From an uncultured Clostridia bacterium (GTDB taxonomy: Bacteria; Bacillota; Clostridia; Christensenellales; Aristaeellaceae): a stretch of 64,000 bases of DNA. The position numbers and the translations under genes are program-made. The DNA lies in the NCBI GenBank assembly GCA_937894675.1, contig CALCQO010000018.1:14514-78513 (forward strand), written 5' to 3'. The notes beneath the pieces are model-generated. The model did no database searches. It saw only the letters and a list, made by a program, of their open reading frames with translations, and was not told where the DNA came from. This document shows positions 34,560-42,741 of this stretch, piece by piece (position 1 is the stretch's first letter; each line of letters starts with the position of its first letter).

Positions 34560-34779
34560 AAGCGGGGGGCGAACGCCCCCGCTTCAGCGTGTCGAAAAAG
34601 CCAGCAACCGCATGTTTCGATACCGAAACATGCTTGCGTTTACTTCATCTGCCAGAATCGGTCAATTACGAACCATGTAAACTTCCTCTTCCGGCAGATT
34701 CGTTCCTAGCCTTGCAGCCTTTTTGGACACGCTGTACTTCTTTGACAGTCTAAAGCGGGGGGCGAATGCCCCCCGCTTT
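34560..34779. repeat. structured repeat element bounded by matching G+C hairpins
   Basis: 220 bases with several levels of symmetry. The ends are near-identical hairpins, AAGCGGGGG.. at 34560-34584 and AAAGCGGGGGGC/GCCCCCCGCTTT at 34752-34779. Inside are 23-base inverted arms (34585-34607 with 34712-34734, about four mismatches). Nested within these are a perfect 9-bp hairpin (CATGTTTCG-ATAC-CGAAACATG, 34611-34632) and shorter arms (ATCTGCC/GGCAGAT, TTTAC/GTAAA). It looks like a REP/MITE-type or structured-RNA element. It separates convergent genes, and the right hairpin can end the Sel1-protein transcript. No coding frame is supported. Confidence 0.65.
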
Positions 34780-34796
34780 GCCATCTGTATGCATTT

Positions 34797-36083
34797 TTAC
34801 TTGGATTTCAGCCTGTCCACCTGTTCCTGAGCGTCGGAATACCCCTGGGCGGCGGCTTTCTGGTACCATTCCAAAGCCTTGTCCAGGTTCAGGTCGGTGC
34901 CTGTGCCGTACTCATAAAAGGTGCCGATGGTGTACTGGGCTTCCGCGTCTCCCTGCTGCGCCGCCTTCATGTACCAGGCGAAGGAGAGTTTTAGATCCTT
35001 CTGCACCCCGTAGCCGTAGTAGTAGTCCAGGCCGATGTTGCTCTGGGCGGCGGCGTTGCCCTGCTCGGCGGCCTGCAGGTAGAGGGCATGGGCCTTCGCT
35101 TCGTCCTTCTGGGTGCCAAGGCCCATATACGTCATGTACCCAAGGGTCGTCAGCGCGCTGGCATCCCCCTGCTTAGCCGCGGCGGAAATCCACTGGTAGG
35201 CGGTGTCTTCGTCAACCGTAGTTCCTAGGCCGTCCAGGTAGGCGTTGCCCGCCTTGTTCTGGGCGGCTGCGTATCCCTGGTTGGCGGACGCCAGCGCCCA
35301 CTCCAGCCCCAGGGCTGCGTTCTGCTCCACCCCTCTGCCGTCAAAGTAGTGCCTGGCCACATTGTACTGCCCGATGGGGTCGCCTTCCCGGGCGCTTTTC
35401 ATATCCCAATCAAAGGCTTTCTGGTCATCCTGGGCGACGCCTGTGCCCGTTTCGTAGTAGAAGGCCAGGTTGGCGTAGGAGTTGATGTGCCCGCCCTGGG
35501 CAGCCAGCAGCGTCCACTCGAATGCTTTCTGGTAATCCGGGGACACACCGTAGCCGTAGTAATAGCAGTTGGCCAGTGATCCCTGCCCCTTGGGGGAACC
35601 CTGATCGGCGGCTTTCTGGTACCACGCGAAGGCCTGGTCGTAATCCTGCGCCACATAGGTGCCCGTCTCATACATCCATCCCACGGCCTGCTGCCCGTCG
35701 GCGTTGCCGCCCTGGGCGGAGAGCATCCACATATCAAACGCTTTTTCCATGTCCAGGGGGTAGCCCTCGCCTACGGAATAATAGTAGCCCATAAAGTAGG
35801 CGGCCAGCGGCTCGCCCAGATCACTTGCTTTCTCAAACAGTTCCCGGGCTTTGGCCTCATCGGGCTCCACGCCCATGCCGTAGTAATAGTATTCGCCCAG
35901 GCGGGCGAGGGCGTCCCGGTCTCCCAGTTCCGCCGCCTGCGTCAGAATGGGCAGGGCTTCCTCGTATTTTTCCTGCCGGTCCAGGCTGTCCCACTGTGCG
36001 TACAGCAGGTCGGTATCATCCGCGTATGCGCTGGTGAAAACCGTCAGAGCCAGGGTAAGGGCAAACAGGAGCAGTTTTTTCAT
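34797..36083 (-). CDS. secreted Sel1-repeat (TPR-like) protein
   Basis: 428 residues. The signal peptide, residues 1-21, ends TSAYA and is followed by DDTD. The rest is about 11 Sel1-type helical repeats of about 36 residues, with recurrent A-xx-YxxAAxQGxAxAQxxxGxxYxxGxGV-x-D text. Such solenoids are protein-interaction scaffolds; secreted ones modulate envelope or signalling proteins. An AAGGAGG site precedes the ATG. It is a single-gene unit. The partner cannot be told. Confidence 0.9.
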   Translation of the reverse strand: MKKLLLFALTLALTVFTSAYADDTDLLYAQWDSLDRQEKYEEALPILTQAAELGDRDALARLGEYYYYGMGVEPDEAKARELFEKASDLGEPLAAYFMGYYYSVGEGYPLDMEKAFDMWMLSAQGGNADGQQAVGWMYETGTYVAQDYDQAFAWYQKAADQGSPKGQGSLANCYYYGYGVSPDYQKAFEWTLLAAQGGHINSYANLAFYYETGTGVAQDDQKAFDWDMKSAREGDPIGQYNVARHYFDGRGVEQNAALGLEWALASANQGYAAAQNKAGNAYLDGLGTTVDEDTAYQWISAAAKQGDASALTTLGYMTYMGLGTQKDEAKAHALYLQAAEQGNAAAQSNIGLDYYYGYGVQKDLKLSFAWYMKAAQQGDAEAQYTIGTFYEYGTGTDLNLDKALEWYQKAAAQGYSDAQEQVDRLKSK

Positions 36084-36212
36084 GTCGCTCCACCTCCTTG
36101 GGGGTGATATTCCTTCCTGCTCTATTTTACCCTATCCGCATGCCCATTGCATCCCCCGGCAGGCAAGGTACGGGAAAAATGCAGGGTTTGCCTGTTCAAT
36201 TGCTTCAGTTTA

Positions 36213-36221
36213 TGGTATATT
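36213..36221 (+). promoter_or_regulatory. extended -10 of the YbjQ-like gene
   Basis: TG-G-TATATT about 50 bases before the start codon. No strong -35 is visible, as is usual for extended -10 promoters. Confidence 0.4.
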
Positions 36222-36269
36222 CCATGGGCAGCCGCGCGAGGCGCGGAAAAAGAAAGCAGGAGGGACAAC

Positions 36270-36590
36270 ATGATTATCACCACCACCACCCAAATAGAAG
36301 GACGCGCTATTGCGGAGTACAAGGGCATCGTCTTTGGCGAAGTCATTACCGGCATCAACTTTTTGAAGGATCTGGGCGCGGGGCTGCGCAATGTGTTCGG
36401 CGGCCGCTCCAAGGGGTATGAGGAAGAACTGCTTGTCGCCCGGGAGCAGGCCCTGGAAGAGATGAAACAGCGCGCCGCCCAGATGGGCTGCGACGCCGTG
36501 GTCGGCGTCAAGATGGATTACGAGGTGCTGGGCACCGGCGGCAACATGCTGATGGTCACCTGCTCGGGCACAGCGGTGAAGCTGGGCTAA
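36270..36590 (+). CDS. YbjQ/UPF0145-family protein
   Basis: 106 residues from the ATG at 36270 (AGGAGGG upstream), the usual length. Diagnostic text is MIITTTTQIEGRAIAEYKGIV without its final part, then GGRSKGYEEELLVAREQALEEM and AVVGVKMDYEVLG (PF01906). The family forms pentameric beta/alpha rings. It was once called heavy-metal-binding, but the function is unknown. It is transcribed alone with its own terminator. Confidence 0.92.
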   Translation: MIITTTTQIEGRAIAEYKGIVFGEVITGINFLKDLGAGLRNVFGGRSKGYEEELLVAREQALEEMKQRAAQMGCDAVVGVKMDYEVLGTGGNMLMVTCSGTAVKLG

Positions 36591-36604
36591 GCAAGATTAC
36601 GAAA

Positions 36605-36640
36605 AAGAATCCCGCGGCTTTCGCGGGATTCTTTTTTATT
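36605..36640 (+). terminator. terminator of the YbjQ-like gene
   Basis: Twelve-base perfect stem AAGAATCCCGCG / CGCGGGATTCTT with loop GCTTT, followed by TTTT. The A-run on the other side could serve the convergent DUF1697 gene as well. Confidence 0.88.
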
Positions 36641-36677
36641 CTTTTATTTGATGAATTATCCGGCATGCGATAGGCAT

Positions 36678-37214
36678 CTATTCCCCGCCGGCCATTTCCA
36701 GCATCTTCATCAGGGTATTGCGGTTGCGCACCGTGACGGACTGCCCCTGCACTTTCTCCAGCAGGGCGTTGTTCAGCTTGCTGCGCGCCGCGCTGCCGGG
36801 GATGAACAGGTAGGCGGCGTGGCCGGTAAAGGCCATTCTGTCCTCGCCGTAGTCTTTTTGCAGAGCCGTCCGGCTTTTCTCCCCGTCCAGGGGATGGTTG
36901 TACAAGCCGTAGAACACCCGCTCCTGCCTTTCTTCGTTGGCGAAGGGGTTCTCTTCCAGCACCTGGGCGATGTCCTCAGGTGTTTTCACAATGACGGCCA
37001 GCTCCGGGCCGATGTCCGCGCGGATGATCTCCCGCACCCTGTCCGCTGTTTCCAAGGGGGATAGGGGCGTGCGGACGATGGCGTTGCCGCTTTGAATCCA
37101 GGTGGCGACCCCCTCAAAACCGGCCCGGGTCAGCGCCTCGCGCAGGGCGGCCATGGGTACGCGGTTTTTTCCGGTGGGCATCACCCCCCGCAGTAGAACA
37201 ATGTAGGTTTGCAT
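36678..37214 (-). CDS. DUF1697-family protein
   Basis: 178 residues. The start of the family is recognisable: YIVLLRGVMPTGKNRVPMA, ALTRAGFEGVATWIQSGNAI, ENPFANEE and the C-terminal KLNNALLEK.. SVTVRNRNTLMKM. DUF1697 proteins are small alpha/beta proteins of unknown function found across Bacteria. A normal AAGGAG site precedes the ATG. It stands alone. Confidence 0.9.
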   Translation of the reverse strand: MQTYIVLLRGVMPTGKNRVPMAALREALTRAGFEGVATWIQSGNAIVRTPLSPLETADRVREIIRADIGPELAVIVKTPEDIAQVLEENPFANEERQERVFYGLYNHPLDGEKSRTALQKDYGEDRMAFTGHAAYLFIPGSAARSKLNNALLEKVQGQSVTVRNRNTLMKMLEMAGGE

Positions 37215-37327
37215 AGAGCGCTCCTTTCCAGGATGTTTGTAAAGTATACCCTAAAATGGCGGCTATGATTGATTTTTCCCCGGTGCCTGCTTATAATCAA
37301 GGCAGCAACAATAGGGGAGGGATATCA

Positions 37328-38842
37328 ATGGGTACGTCCATGGACAGACGTCAGTTTATCAAGACCGCGGCGGGCGGCGTTGCGGGGGCGGCCATGCTGG
37401 GCGCCATGGGGGAATTGCCCCGGGCGCTGGCGCAGGAAAAGCCGGCCCCGGTGTTCCCGGGCAAAAAGCAGTTCGCGGGCAGCGGCGTGGTGCGCAAGGT
37501 GACGGAGGACATCCTCTACCTGGGCGTGGACGACCGGCGCATCGCCCTGTTTGAGAATGTCTACCCCGTGCCCCGGGGCGTCAGCTATAACAGCTATCTT
37601 TTGCTGGACGACAAAACCGTGCTCTTTGACACGGTGGACCGCACAGCCCTTAACCCCTTCTTTGAGAACCTGGAAACAGCCCTGAACGGCCGCGCATTGG
37701 ATTATCTGGTGATTCAGCATATGGAGCCGGACCATTCCGCCGCCCTGTCCCAGGTGATGGCGCGCTACCCCGGCGTCAAGCTGCTGTGCTCCGCCGCCGC
37801 CGCCAAAATGATCGAGCAGTTCTTTGATTTCAAGGTGGAGGATTGGGGCTACACCGTCAAGGAAGGGATGGAGCTGAGCACCGGCAAGCACAAGCTTACC
37901 TTTGTGGAAGCCCCCATGGTGCACTGGCCGGAAGTGATCATGACCTATGACGCCACCGACAAGGTGCTCTTTTCTGCTGACGCCTTCGGCACCTTCGGCG
38001 CTCTGGGCGGCAACCTGTTCGCCGATGAGGTGAACTTCCAGGAGGAATGGCTGCCCGACGCCCGGCGATACTACACCAACATCGTGGGCAAGTACGGCCA
38101 GCAGGTGCAGGATGTGCTGGCCAAGGCTGGCACTCTGGACATCGCCATGCTCTGCCCCCTGCACGGCCCCATCTGGCGGCAGGAACTGGGCTGGTTCCTG
38201 GATAAGTACAGCAAGTGGAGCAGTTACACCCCGGAAGAGCCCGCCGCGGCGCTGGTGATGTACGGCTCCATCTACGGCGGCACCGAGAACGCCGCGACCC
38301 TGCTGGCCAAGCGCTTGTCCCAGGGCGGCAAGCGCAATGTGGCGCTGTGTGACGTATCCAAAACTCATGTCAGTGATTTGATCGCCGAGGCTTTCCGCTG
38401 CGGCCATATCGCCCTGGCCAGCGCTACCTACAACATGGATGTGTTCACCCCCATGAAGAACGCGCTGACCGATTTTGCCGCCCACAACCTGCAGAACCGC
38501 ACCTACTCCCTGGTGGAAAACGGCAGCTGGTCCCCCGCCGCCGCCAGCAAGATGGAGGCCATCCTCTCGGGCATGAAGGACATGCGTAAGGTGGGGGAGA
38601 CCGTTACCATCCTTTCCACCCCCAACGAGGAAACCGCCCAGCAGCTGGATAAACTGGGCGATGTCATCCTAGCCGCCCTGGACGGCGCCGCCCCCGCCCA
38701 AGCCCCCGCGGCAGCGGAATCCGCCGTCGGCTGGAAATGCCGCGTCTGCGGCTACATCTACGAAGGCGACCCCCTGCCCGAAGACTACACATGCCCCGTG
38801 TGCGGCGTGGACGCCACCTTCTTTGATAAGGTGGAGTTGTAA
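37328..38842 (+). CDS. Tat-exported flavodiiron protein fused to rubredoxin
   Basis: 504 residues from the ATG at 37328 (GGGGAGGG upstream). Residues 1-36 are a twin-arginine signal: DRRQFIKTAAGG, a hydrophobic stretch, then PRALA. The metallo-beta-lactamase-like domain keeps the diiron ligands His131, Glu133, Asp135, His136, His199, Asp218 and His279. A flavodoxin-like FMN domain begins VMYGSIYGGTENAA (about residue 310), and a C-terminal rubredoxin has Cys471, Cys474, Cys489 and Cys492. The family reduces O2 to water or NO to N2O, receiving electrons through rubredoxin. Flavodiiron proteins are normally cytoplasmic, so the leader is unusual. The fusion would let it take electrons without a separate rubredoxin. 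Confidence 0.93.
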   Translation: MGTSMDRRQFIKTAAGGVAGAAMLGAMGELPRALAQEKPAPVFPGKKQFAGSGVVRKVTEDILYLGVDDRRIALFENVYPVPRGVSYNSYLLLDDKTVLFDTVDRTALNPFFENLETALNGRALDYLVIQHMEPDHSAALSQVMARYPGVKLLCSAAAAKMIEQFFDFKVEDWGYTVKEGMELSTGKHKLTFVEAPMVHWPEVIMTYDATDKVLFSADAFGTFGALGGNLFADEVNFQEEWLPDARRYYTNIVGKYGQQVQDVLAKAGTLDIAMLCPLHGPIWRQELGWFLDKYSKWSSYTPEEPAAALVMYGSIYGGTENAATLLAKRLSQGGKRNVALCDVSKTHVSDLIAEAFRCGHIALASATYNMDVFTPMKNALTDFAAHNLQNRTYSLVENGSWSPAAASKMEAILSGMKDMRKVGETVTILSTPNEETAQQLDKLGDVILAALDGAAPAQAPAAAESAVGWKCRVCGYIYEGDPLPEDYTCPVCGVDATFFDKVEL

Positions 38843-38882
38843 AGTTCTTCATCAGTTACCTGTTCGGGTTGATTTTTCCGGA

Positions 38883-38910
38883 GCAAACCCCGCCGAAAGG
38901 CGGGGTTTGC
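38883..38910 (+). terminator. terminator of the flavodiiron-rubredoxin gene
   Basis: Twelve-base perfect stem GCAAACCCCGCC / GGCGGGGTTTGC with loop GAAA. Confidence 0.8.
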
Positions 38911-38939
38911 TTGACGCGTAAGTCATTAAGCCTCATAAT
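38911..38939 (+). promoter_or_regulatory. sigma-A promoter of the sugar-nucleotide operon
   Basis: TTGACG, 17 bases, CATAAT, about 55 bases upstream of the first gene's start and directly after the preceding terminator. Confidence 0.65.
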
Positions 38940-38994
38940 AGAATATGTATGTAATTTCTGAATTAGTCGCAAATCACCAGAAAGGATATCCGTG

Positions 38995-40299
38995 ATGAAT
39001 CTAAAACAAAAACTTCTCAACAAAACCGCCCGTCTGGGCGTTGTTGGCCTTGGATATGTAGGGCTTCCCTTAGCTGTGGAAAAGGCAAAGGCCGGGTTCC
39101 ATGTGCTGGGTTTCGATATTCAAAAGAGCAAGGTGGACATGGTAAACGCTGGGCACAACTATATCGGTGATGTAGTCAATGAGGATCTGGAGCAGATTGT
39201 CTCCTCCGGTTTATTGACAGCGACGACCGACTTTGCCGCTGTAGCTCAGTGCGACTGTGTGTGCATTGCTGTTCCAACCCCCTTAGACAGGCATCAGCAG
39301 CCGGATATCAGCTATGTGCAGAGTTCCACCGAAAGTATTGTGCCCTATCTGCACAAGGACATGCTGGTGGTGCTGGAGAGTACCACCTATCCAGGTACAA
39401 CAGAGGAACTGCTGAAACCCATTCTGGAAAAAAGCGGGTTAAAATGCGGGGAGGATTTTTATCTGGCCTTTTCGCCCGAGCGGGTCGATCCCGGCAATTT
39501 AATCTATAAAACAAAGAATACCCCGAAGGTGGTGGGGGGGATGACCCTCGCCTGCACGGAGATTGCCGCCACCATGTATGAGATGGTGCTGGACGCGCCA
39601 GTGCATAGGGTATCCTCGCCAGCCATCGCGGAAATGGAAAAGATACTTGAAAACACCTACCGCAATATCAATATTGGCTTGGTGAATGAGTTGGCCATGC
39701 TGTGCCACAAAATGGGCATTAGCATTTGGGAAGTGATTGACGCCGCCAAAACCAAGCCCTATGGTTTCCAGGCATTTTTCCCAGGCCCGGGCTTAGGCGG
39801 GCACTGCATCCCGCTGGATCCCTATTATTTAAGCTGGAAAGCCAGGGAGTATGGCTTCCATACGTCCATGATTGAGTCCTCCATGATGGTCAATGATCAG
39901 ATGCCGGAATACTGCGTTAACCGCGCTATGCACATCCTCAACAAGGAAAGAAAAGCGATTTCCGGCGCCAAGGTATTGGTGCTGGGGGTGGCGTATAAGC
40001 AGGACATTGATGATCACCGGGAAAGCCCCGCGGTGCGGGTGATTGAGGAATTGCTGAAGGTAGGAGCGCAGGTTACCTACTACGACCCTTGGATTCCCTC
40101 CTTCAAGGATGGCGATTTGCAGATGAAAGGCCTCCCTGAACTTACGCAGGAAGCCTTGGAGAAGGCGGATTTGGTGATGGTGACAACAGCTCACACCAAT
40201 GTGGATTATACATTCGTGCAGCAGCACGCGCCATCCATTTTTGACACTAAAAACGCCATGAAGGCGGTAGAAAATCGAAGCAAGATAGAGGTACTGTAA
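38995..40299 (+). CDS. nucleotide-sugar dehydrogenase, UDP-GlcNAc/ManNAc 6-dehydrogenase type (WbpA/WecC-like)
   Basis: 434 residues from the ATG at 38995 (AAAGGA eight bases upstream). NAD-binding GVVGLGYVGLPLA opens the UDP-glucose/GDP-mannose dehydrogenase fold, and the catalytic Cys271 lies in PGLGGHCIPLDPYYL. FSPERVDPGN and NTYRNINIGLVNE are typical of N-acetylhexosaminuronate-forming members. It oxidises C6 of a UDP-N-acetylhexosamine to the uronic acid. Its stop overlaps the next start (TAATG). With WbpB- and WbpE-like neighbours, UDP-GlcNAc to UDP-GlcNAcA is the likely step, as in Pseudomonas WbpA, but UDP-ManNAc dehydrogenase cannot be excluded. Confidence 0.92.
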   Translation: MNLKQKLLNKTARLGVVGLGYVGLPLAVEKAKAGFHVLGFDIQKSKVDMVNAGHNYIGDVVNEDLEQIVSSGLLTATTDFAAVAQCDCVCIAVPTPLDRHQQPDISYVQSSTESIVPYLHKDMLVVLESTTYPGTTEELLKPILEKSGLKCGEDFYLAFSPERVDPGNLIYKTKNTPKVVGGMTLACTEIAATMYEMVLDAPVHRVSSPAIAEMEKILENTYRNINIGLVNELAMLCHKMGISIWEVIDAAKTKPYGFQAFFPGPGLGGHCIPLDPYYLSWKAREYGFHTSMIESSMMVNDQMPEYCVNRAMHILNKERKAISGAKVLVLGVAYKQDIDDHRESPAVRVIEELLKVGAQVTYYDPWIPSFKDGDLQMKGLPELTQEALEKADLVMVTTAHTNVDYTFVQQHAPSIFDTKNAMKAVENRSKIEVL

Positions 40300-41384
40300 T
40301 GAGCAGCAACCTTCGATACGCCCTCATTGGCTGCGGCCGCATCTCTCCCAATCATATCGCGGCCGCTAAGACAAATCACCTGGAAATTGCCGCCCTGTGC
40401 GATATAGATGCCAATGCCATGGCGGACAAGGCGGAAAAGTTTGATTTGCAGCATGTACAGCAGTTTTCTGATTACCGTGAGATGCTTGAAACAATCAAGC
40501 CGGAGTTGGTGGCTATCTGTACCGAAAGCGGTAAGCACGCGGCGATTGCGCTGGATTGCATCCGGGCAGGCTGTCACGTCATCATTGAAAAGCCGATAGC
40601 CCTTTCCCTGGAGGATGTGGACGCCATCATTTCGCTTGCCAAAGAAAAACAGGTGAAGGTCTGCGCATGCCATCAGAATCGGTTCAACAAGTCCATCCAG
40701 AAAATTCGCGAAGCGAAGGATGATCATCGATTTGGCCGCATGTACCACGGCGCGGCTCATATCCGCTGGAATCGAGGCAAACAATATTATGATGCGGCGC
40801 CTTGGCGGGGAACCTGGGAACAGGACGGCGGTGCGCTGATGAACCAGTGCATCCACAACATCGATCTACTTCGTTGGATGATGGGCAATGAAGTGATAGA
40901 GGTAACCGCCTATACCGACCGACTCAACCACGACTATATCCAGGCGGAGGATTTGGGCTTGGCGTTGGTACGCTTTCAAAATGGGGCTTATGGATTGATT
41001 GAGGGGACCACCAATATTTTCCCCAAGAACCTGGAGGAAACCCTTTACCTTTTTGGGGAAAATGGAACAGTAAAGGCGGGCGGTCACTCCGTGAATATTA
41101 TTGAGGAATGGCTGTTTGCTGATGGCTTAGATGACCCGGATCAGGTGAAGGAGACTTATCACGAGAATCCGCCCAATGTATACGGATTTGGGCATACCCC
41201 GCTGTATGCCGATGTCTTGAACGCCATCGTCCATGATAGGGATCCCTATGTTACGGCGGAGGATGGGCGCCGCGCCTTGGAGCTGGTGTTGGCCATCTAC
41301 AAGTCGGCGGCGGAGGGAAGGCCTGTCCGGCTGCCGCTGGACAACTGCTCAACTATGGATTTTGCTGGGCGGTTTGATTCTTGA
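40299..41384 (+). CDS. Gfo/Idh/MocA oxidoreductase, UDP-GlcNAcA 3-dehydrogenase type (WbpB/WlbA-like)
   Basis: 361 residues. The N-terminal Rossmann fold has ALIGCGRISPNHI, and the family motif EKPIALS contains the key Lys98. The C-terminal domain has GGALMNQCIHNIDLLRWM with the active-site His/Asp-type residues. This closely resembles WbpB/WlbA, which oxidise C3 of UDP-GlcNAcA to a 3-keto sugar with internal NAD recycling through 2-oxoglutarate. It overlaps the dehydrogenase gene by one base. The downstream aminotransferase would act on its keto product. Confidence 0.9.
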   Translation: MSSNLRYALIGCGRISPNHIAAAKTNHLEIAALCDIDANAMADKAEKFDLQHVQQFSDYREMLETIKPELVAICTESGKHAAIALDCIRAGCHVIIEKPIALSLEDVDAIISLAKEKQVKVCACHQNRFNKSIQKIREAKDDHRFGRMYHGAAHIRWNRGKQYYDAAPWRGTWEQDGGALMNQCIHNIDLLRWMMGNEVIEVTAYTDRLNHDYIQAEDLGLALVRFQNGAYGLIEGTTNIFPKNLEETLYLFGENGTVKAGGHSVNIIEEWLFADGLDDPDQVKETYHENPPNVYGFGHTPLYADVLNAIVHDRDPYVTAEDGRRALELVLAIYKSAAEGRPVRLPLDNCSTMDFAGRFDS

Positions 41385-41423
41385 AGCACAGCTTATTTCT
41401 CGTTAAGATTTAGGGGGTATCGC

Positions 41424-42731
41424 ATGAGCATCCGCACTGTTACGGTTATCGGAGCAAACGGCACCATGGGACGAAATGTGTCAGCAATCTTTGCGTCTTT
41501 CGGGAACGCGAAGGTTCACATGGTATGCAGGGATATGGAGAAAGCCAAGGAGGCTGTGGAGAAGGCAGTTCAGTCTGTTAAAGCGGATAGTATACGCAGA
41601 AATTTGCTCCCTGCAGATTTCAGCACCCTGCTTGACTGTGTGCGAGAATCTGATCTGGTGTTTGATTCTGTTGCTGAAAATATGGAAATTAAAGGGGAAG
41701 TCATCGGGCAAATCAGGGATGCGCTTCCCCAAGATGCCTATTTTTGCTCGGGAACATCCGGTTTATCCATCACGAAACTAGCAGAAATGTTACCTGAGGA
41801 AAAGCGCAGAAATGTCTTTGGGGTCCATTTCTTTAACCCTCCATATAGTTTGAATTTATGTGAACTGATAAAAACCAATTATTCTGATGTTAATAAACAT
41901 CAAAAGTTAAGAGAATATCTGTCATCCTGTCTTCACCGATCGGTAGTAGAGATAAAGGATAGACCCGCTTTTTTAGGAAATAGAATTGGCTTTCAATTTT
42001 TAAATGAGGCCATGCAGTATGCACAAAGATGTCAAGACAGCGGCGGCATCGATTATATTGACAGCATATTGGGGCCTTTCTCGGGGAGAAGCATGCCACC
42101 GCTAGTCACTAGCGATTTCGTGGGCTTGGACATTCACCAGGCAATTGTGGACAACCTATATAGTAATCTTGCTTCCGGAGATAAAGAGGCGTATAAAATG
42201 CCTGATTTTGCAGTAAGTTTGGTGAAAGAGGGAAGATTGGGACGAAAAACCAAAGGCGGTTTATATAAAACGCTGATTCTTTCGGAAAACGATAAGAAGC
42301 GGCTTGTATTCGATATTGCATCATCCACATACAGGGATCAGATAGAATACAATTTCTCGTTTGCCCAAAAGGCTATTCATCACCTCGCACGAGGCGATTA
42401 TCAGGCTGCCGCTTTTTCGATTTTTAATAATGAATCTCAGGAAGCGGAGATTTGTACAGAGTTCTTACTGAAGTACATCTTTTATAGTCTGCAAGCGTCC
42501 CTGGAGGTGGGGAATAGTACCCATGATGCGGATGTGGTGATGGTACATGGATATGGATGGTGTCCGCCGCAAGCAATGCTTGAGTGGATATCTTCAACGG
42601 GGATGCTTCATTCTATATCGAAAGAACGATTGCCAAAATCCTTTCAGGAAATATTTGATATTGATATGTTGCTTGGTGTAGCGCAGAAATCTGGATTTGA
42701 TTATCGACGCTACCTGCATGCCAAGAAATGA
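41424..42731 (+). CDS. 3-hydroxyacyl-CoA dehydrogenase
   Basis: 435 residues. The NAD-binding domain opens VTVIGANGTMGRN (PF02737) and includes FGVHFFNPPYSLNLCELIKT, the active-site His segment of 3-hydroxyacyl-CoA dehydrogenases. RPAFLGNRIGFQFLNEAM begins the C-terminal dimerisation domain. A further C-terminal segment (about 290-435) fits the two-copy C-terminal domain of longer members. The family interconverts 3-hydroxyacyl-CoA and 3-ketoacyl-CoA. A GGGGG-type site precedes the ATG. Base composition becomes visibly A+T-richer here than in the two preceding genes. With the thiolase next to it, it would make a 3-hydroxyacyl-CoA, an unusual function inside a nucleotide-sugar operon. Confidence 0.88.
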   Translation: MSIRTVTVIGANGTMGRNVSAIFASFGNAKVHMVCRDMEKAKEAVEKAVQSVKADSIRRNLLPADFSTLLDCVRESDLVFDSVAENMEIKGEVIGQIRDALPQDAYFCSGTSGLSITKLAEMLPEEKRRNVFGVHFFNPPYSLNLCELIKTNYSDVNKHQKLREYLSSCLHRSVVEIKDRPAFLGNRIGFQFLNEAMQYAQRCQDSGGIDYIDSILGPFSGRSMPPLVTSDFVGLDIHQAIVDNLYSNLASGDKEAYKMPDFAVSLVKEGRLGRKTKGGLYKTLILSENDKKRLVFDIASSTYRDQIEYNFSFAQKAIHHLARGDYQAAAFSIFNNESQEAEICTEFLLKYIFYSLQASLEVGNSTHDADVVMVHGYGWCPPQAMLEWISSTGMLHSISKERLPKSFQEIFDIDMLLGVAQKSGFDYRRYLHAKK

Positions 42732-42741
42732 GGGAGTGAAC

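Noticed and set aside
34556..34753. 65-codon open frame inside the structured repeat element
   Set aside because: It follows the inverted repeats, not a protein pattern, and has no start signal.
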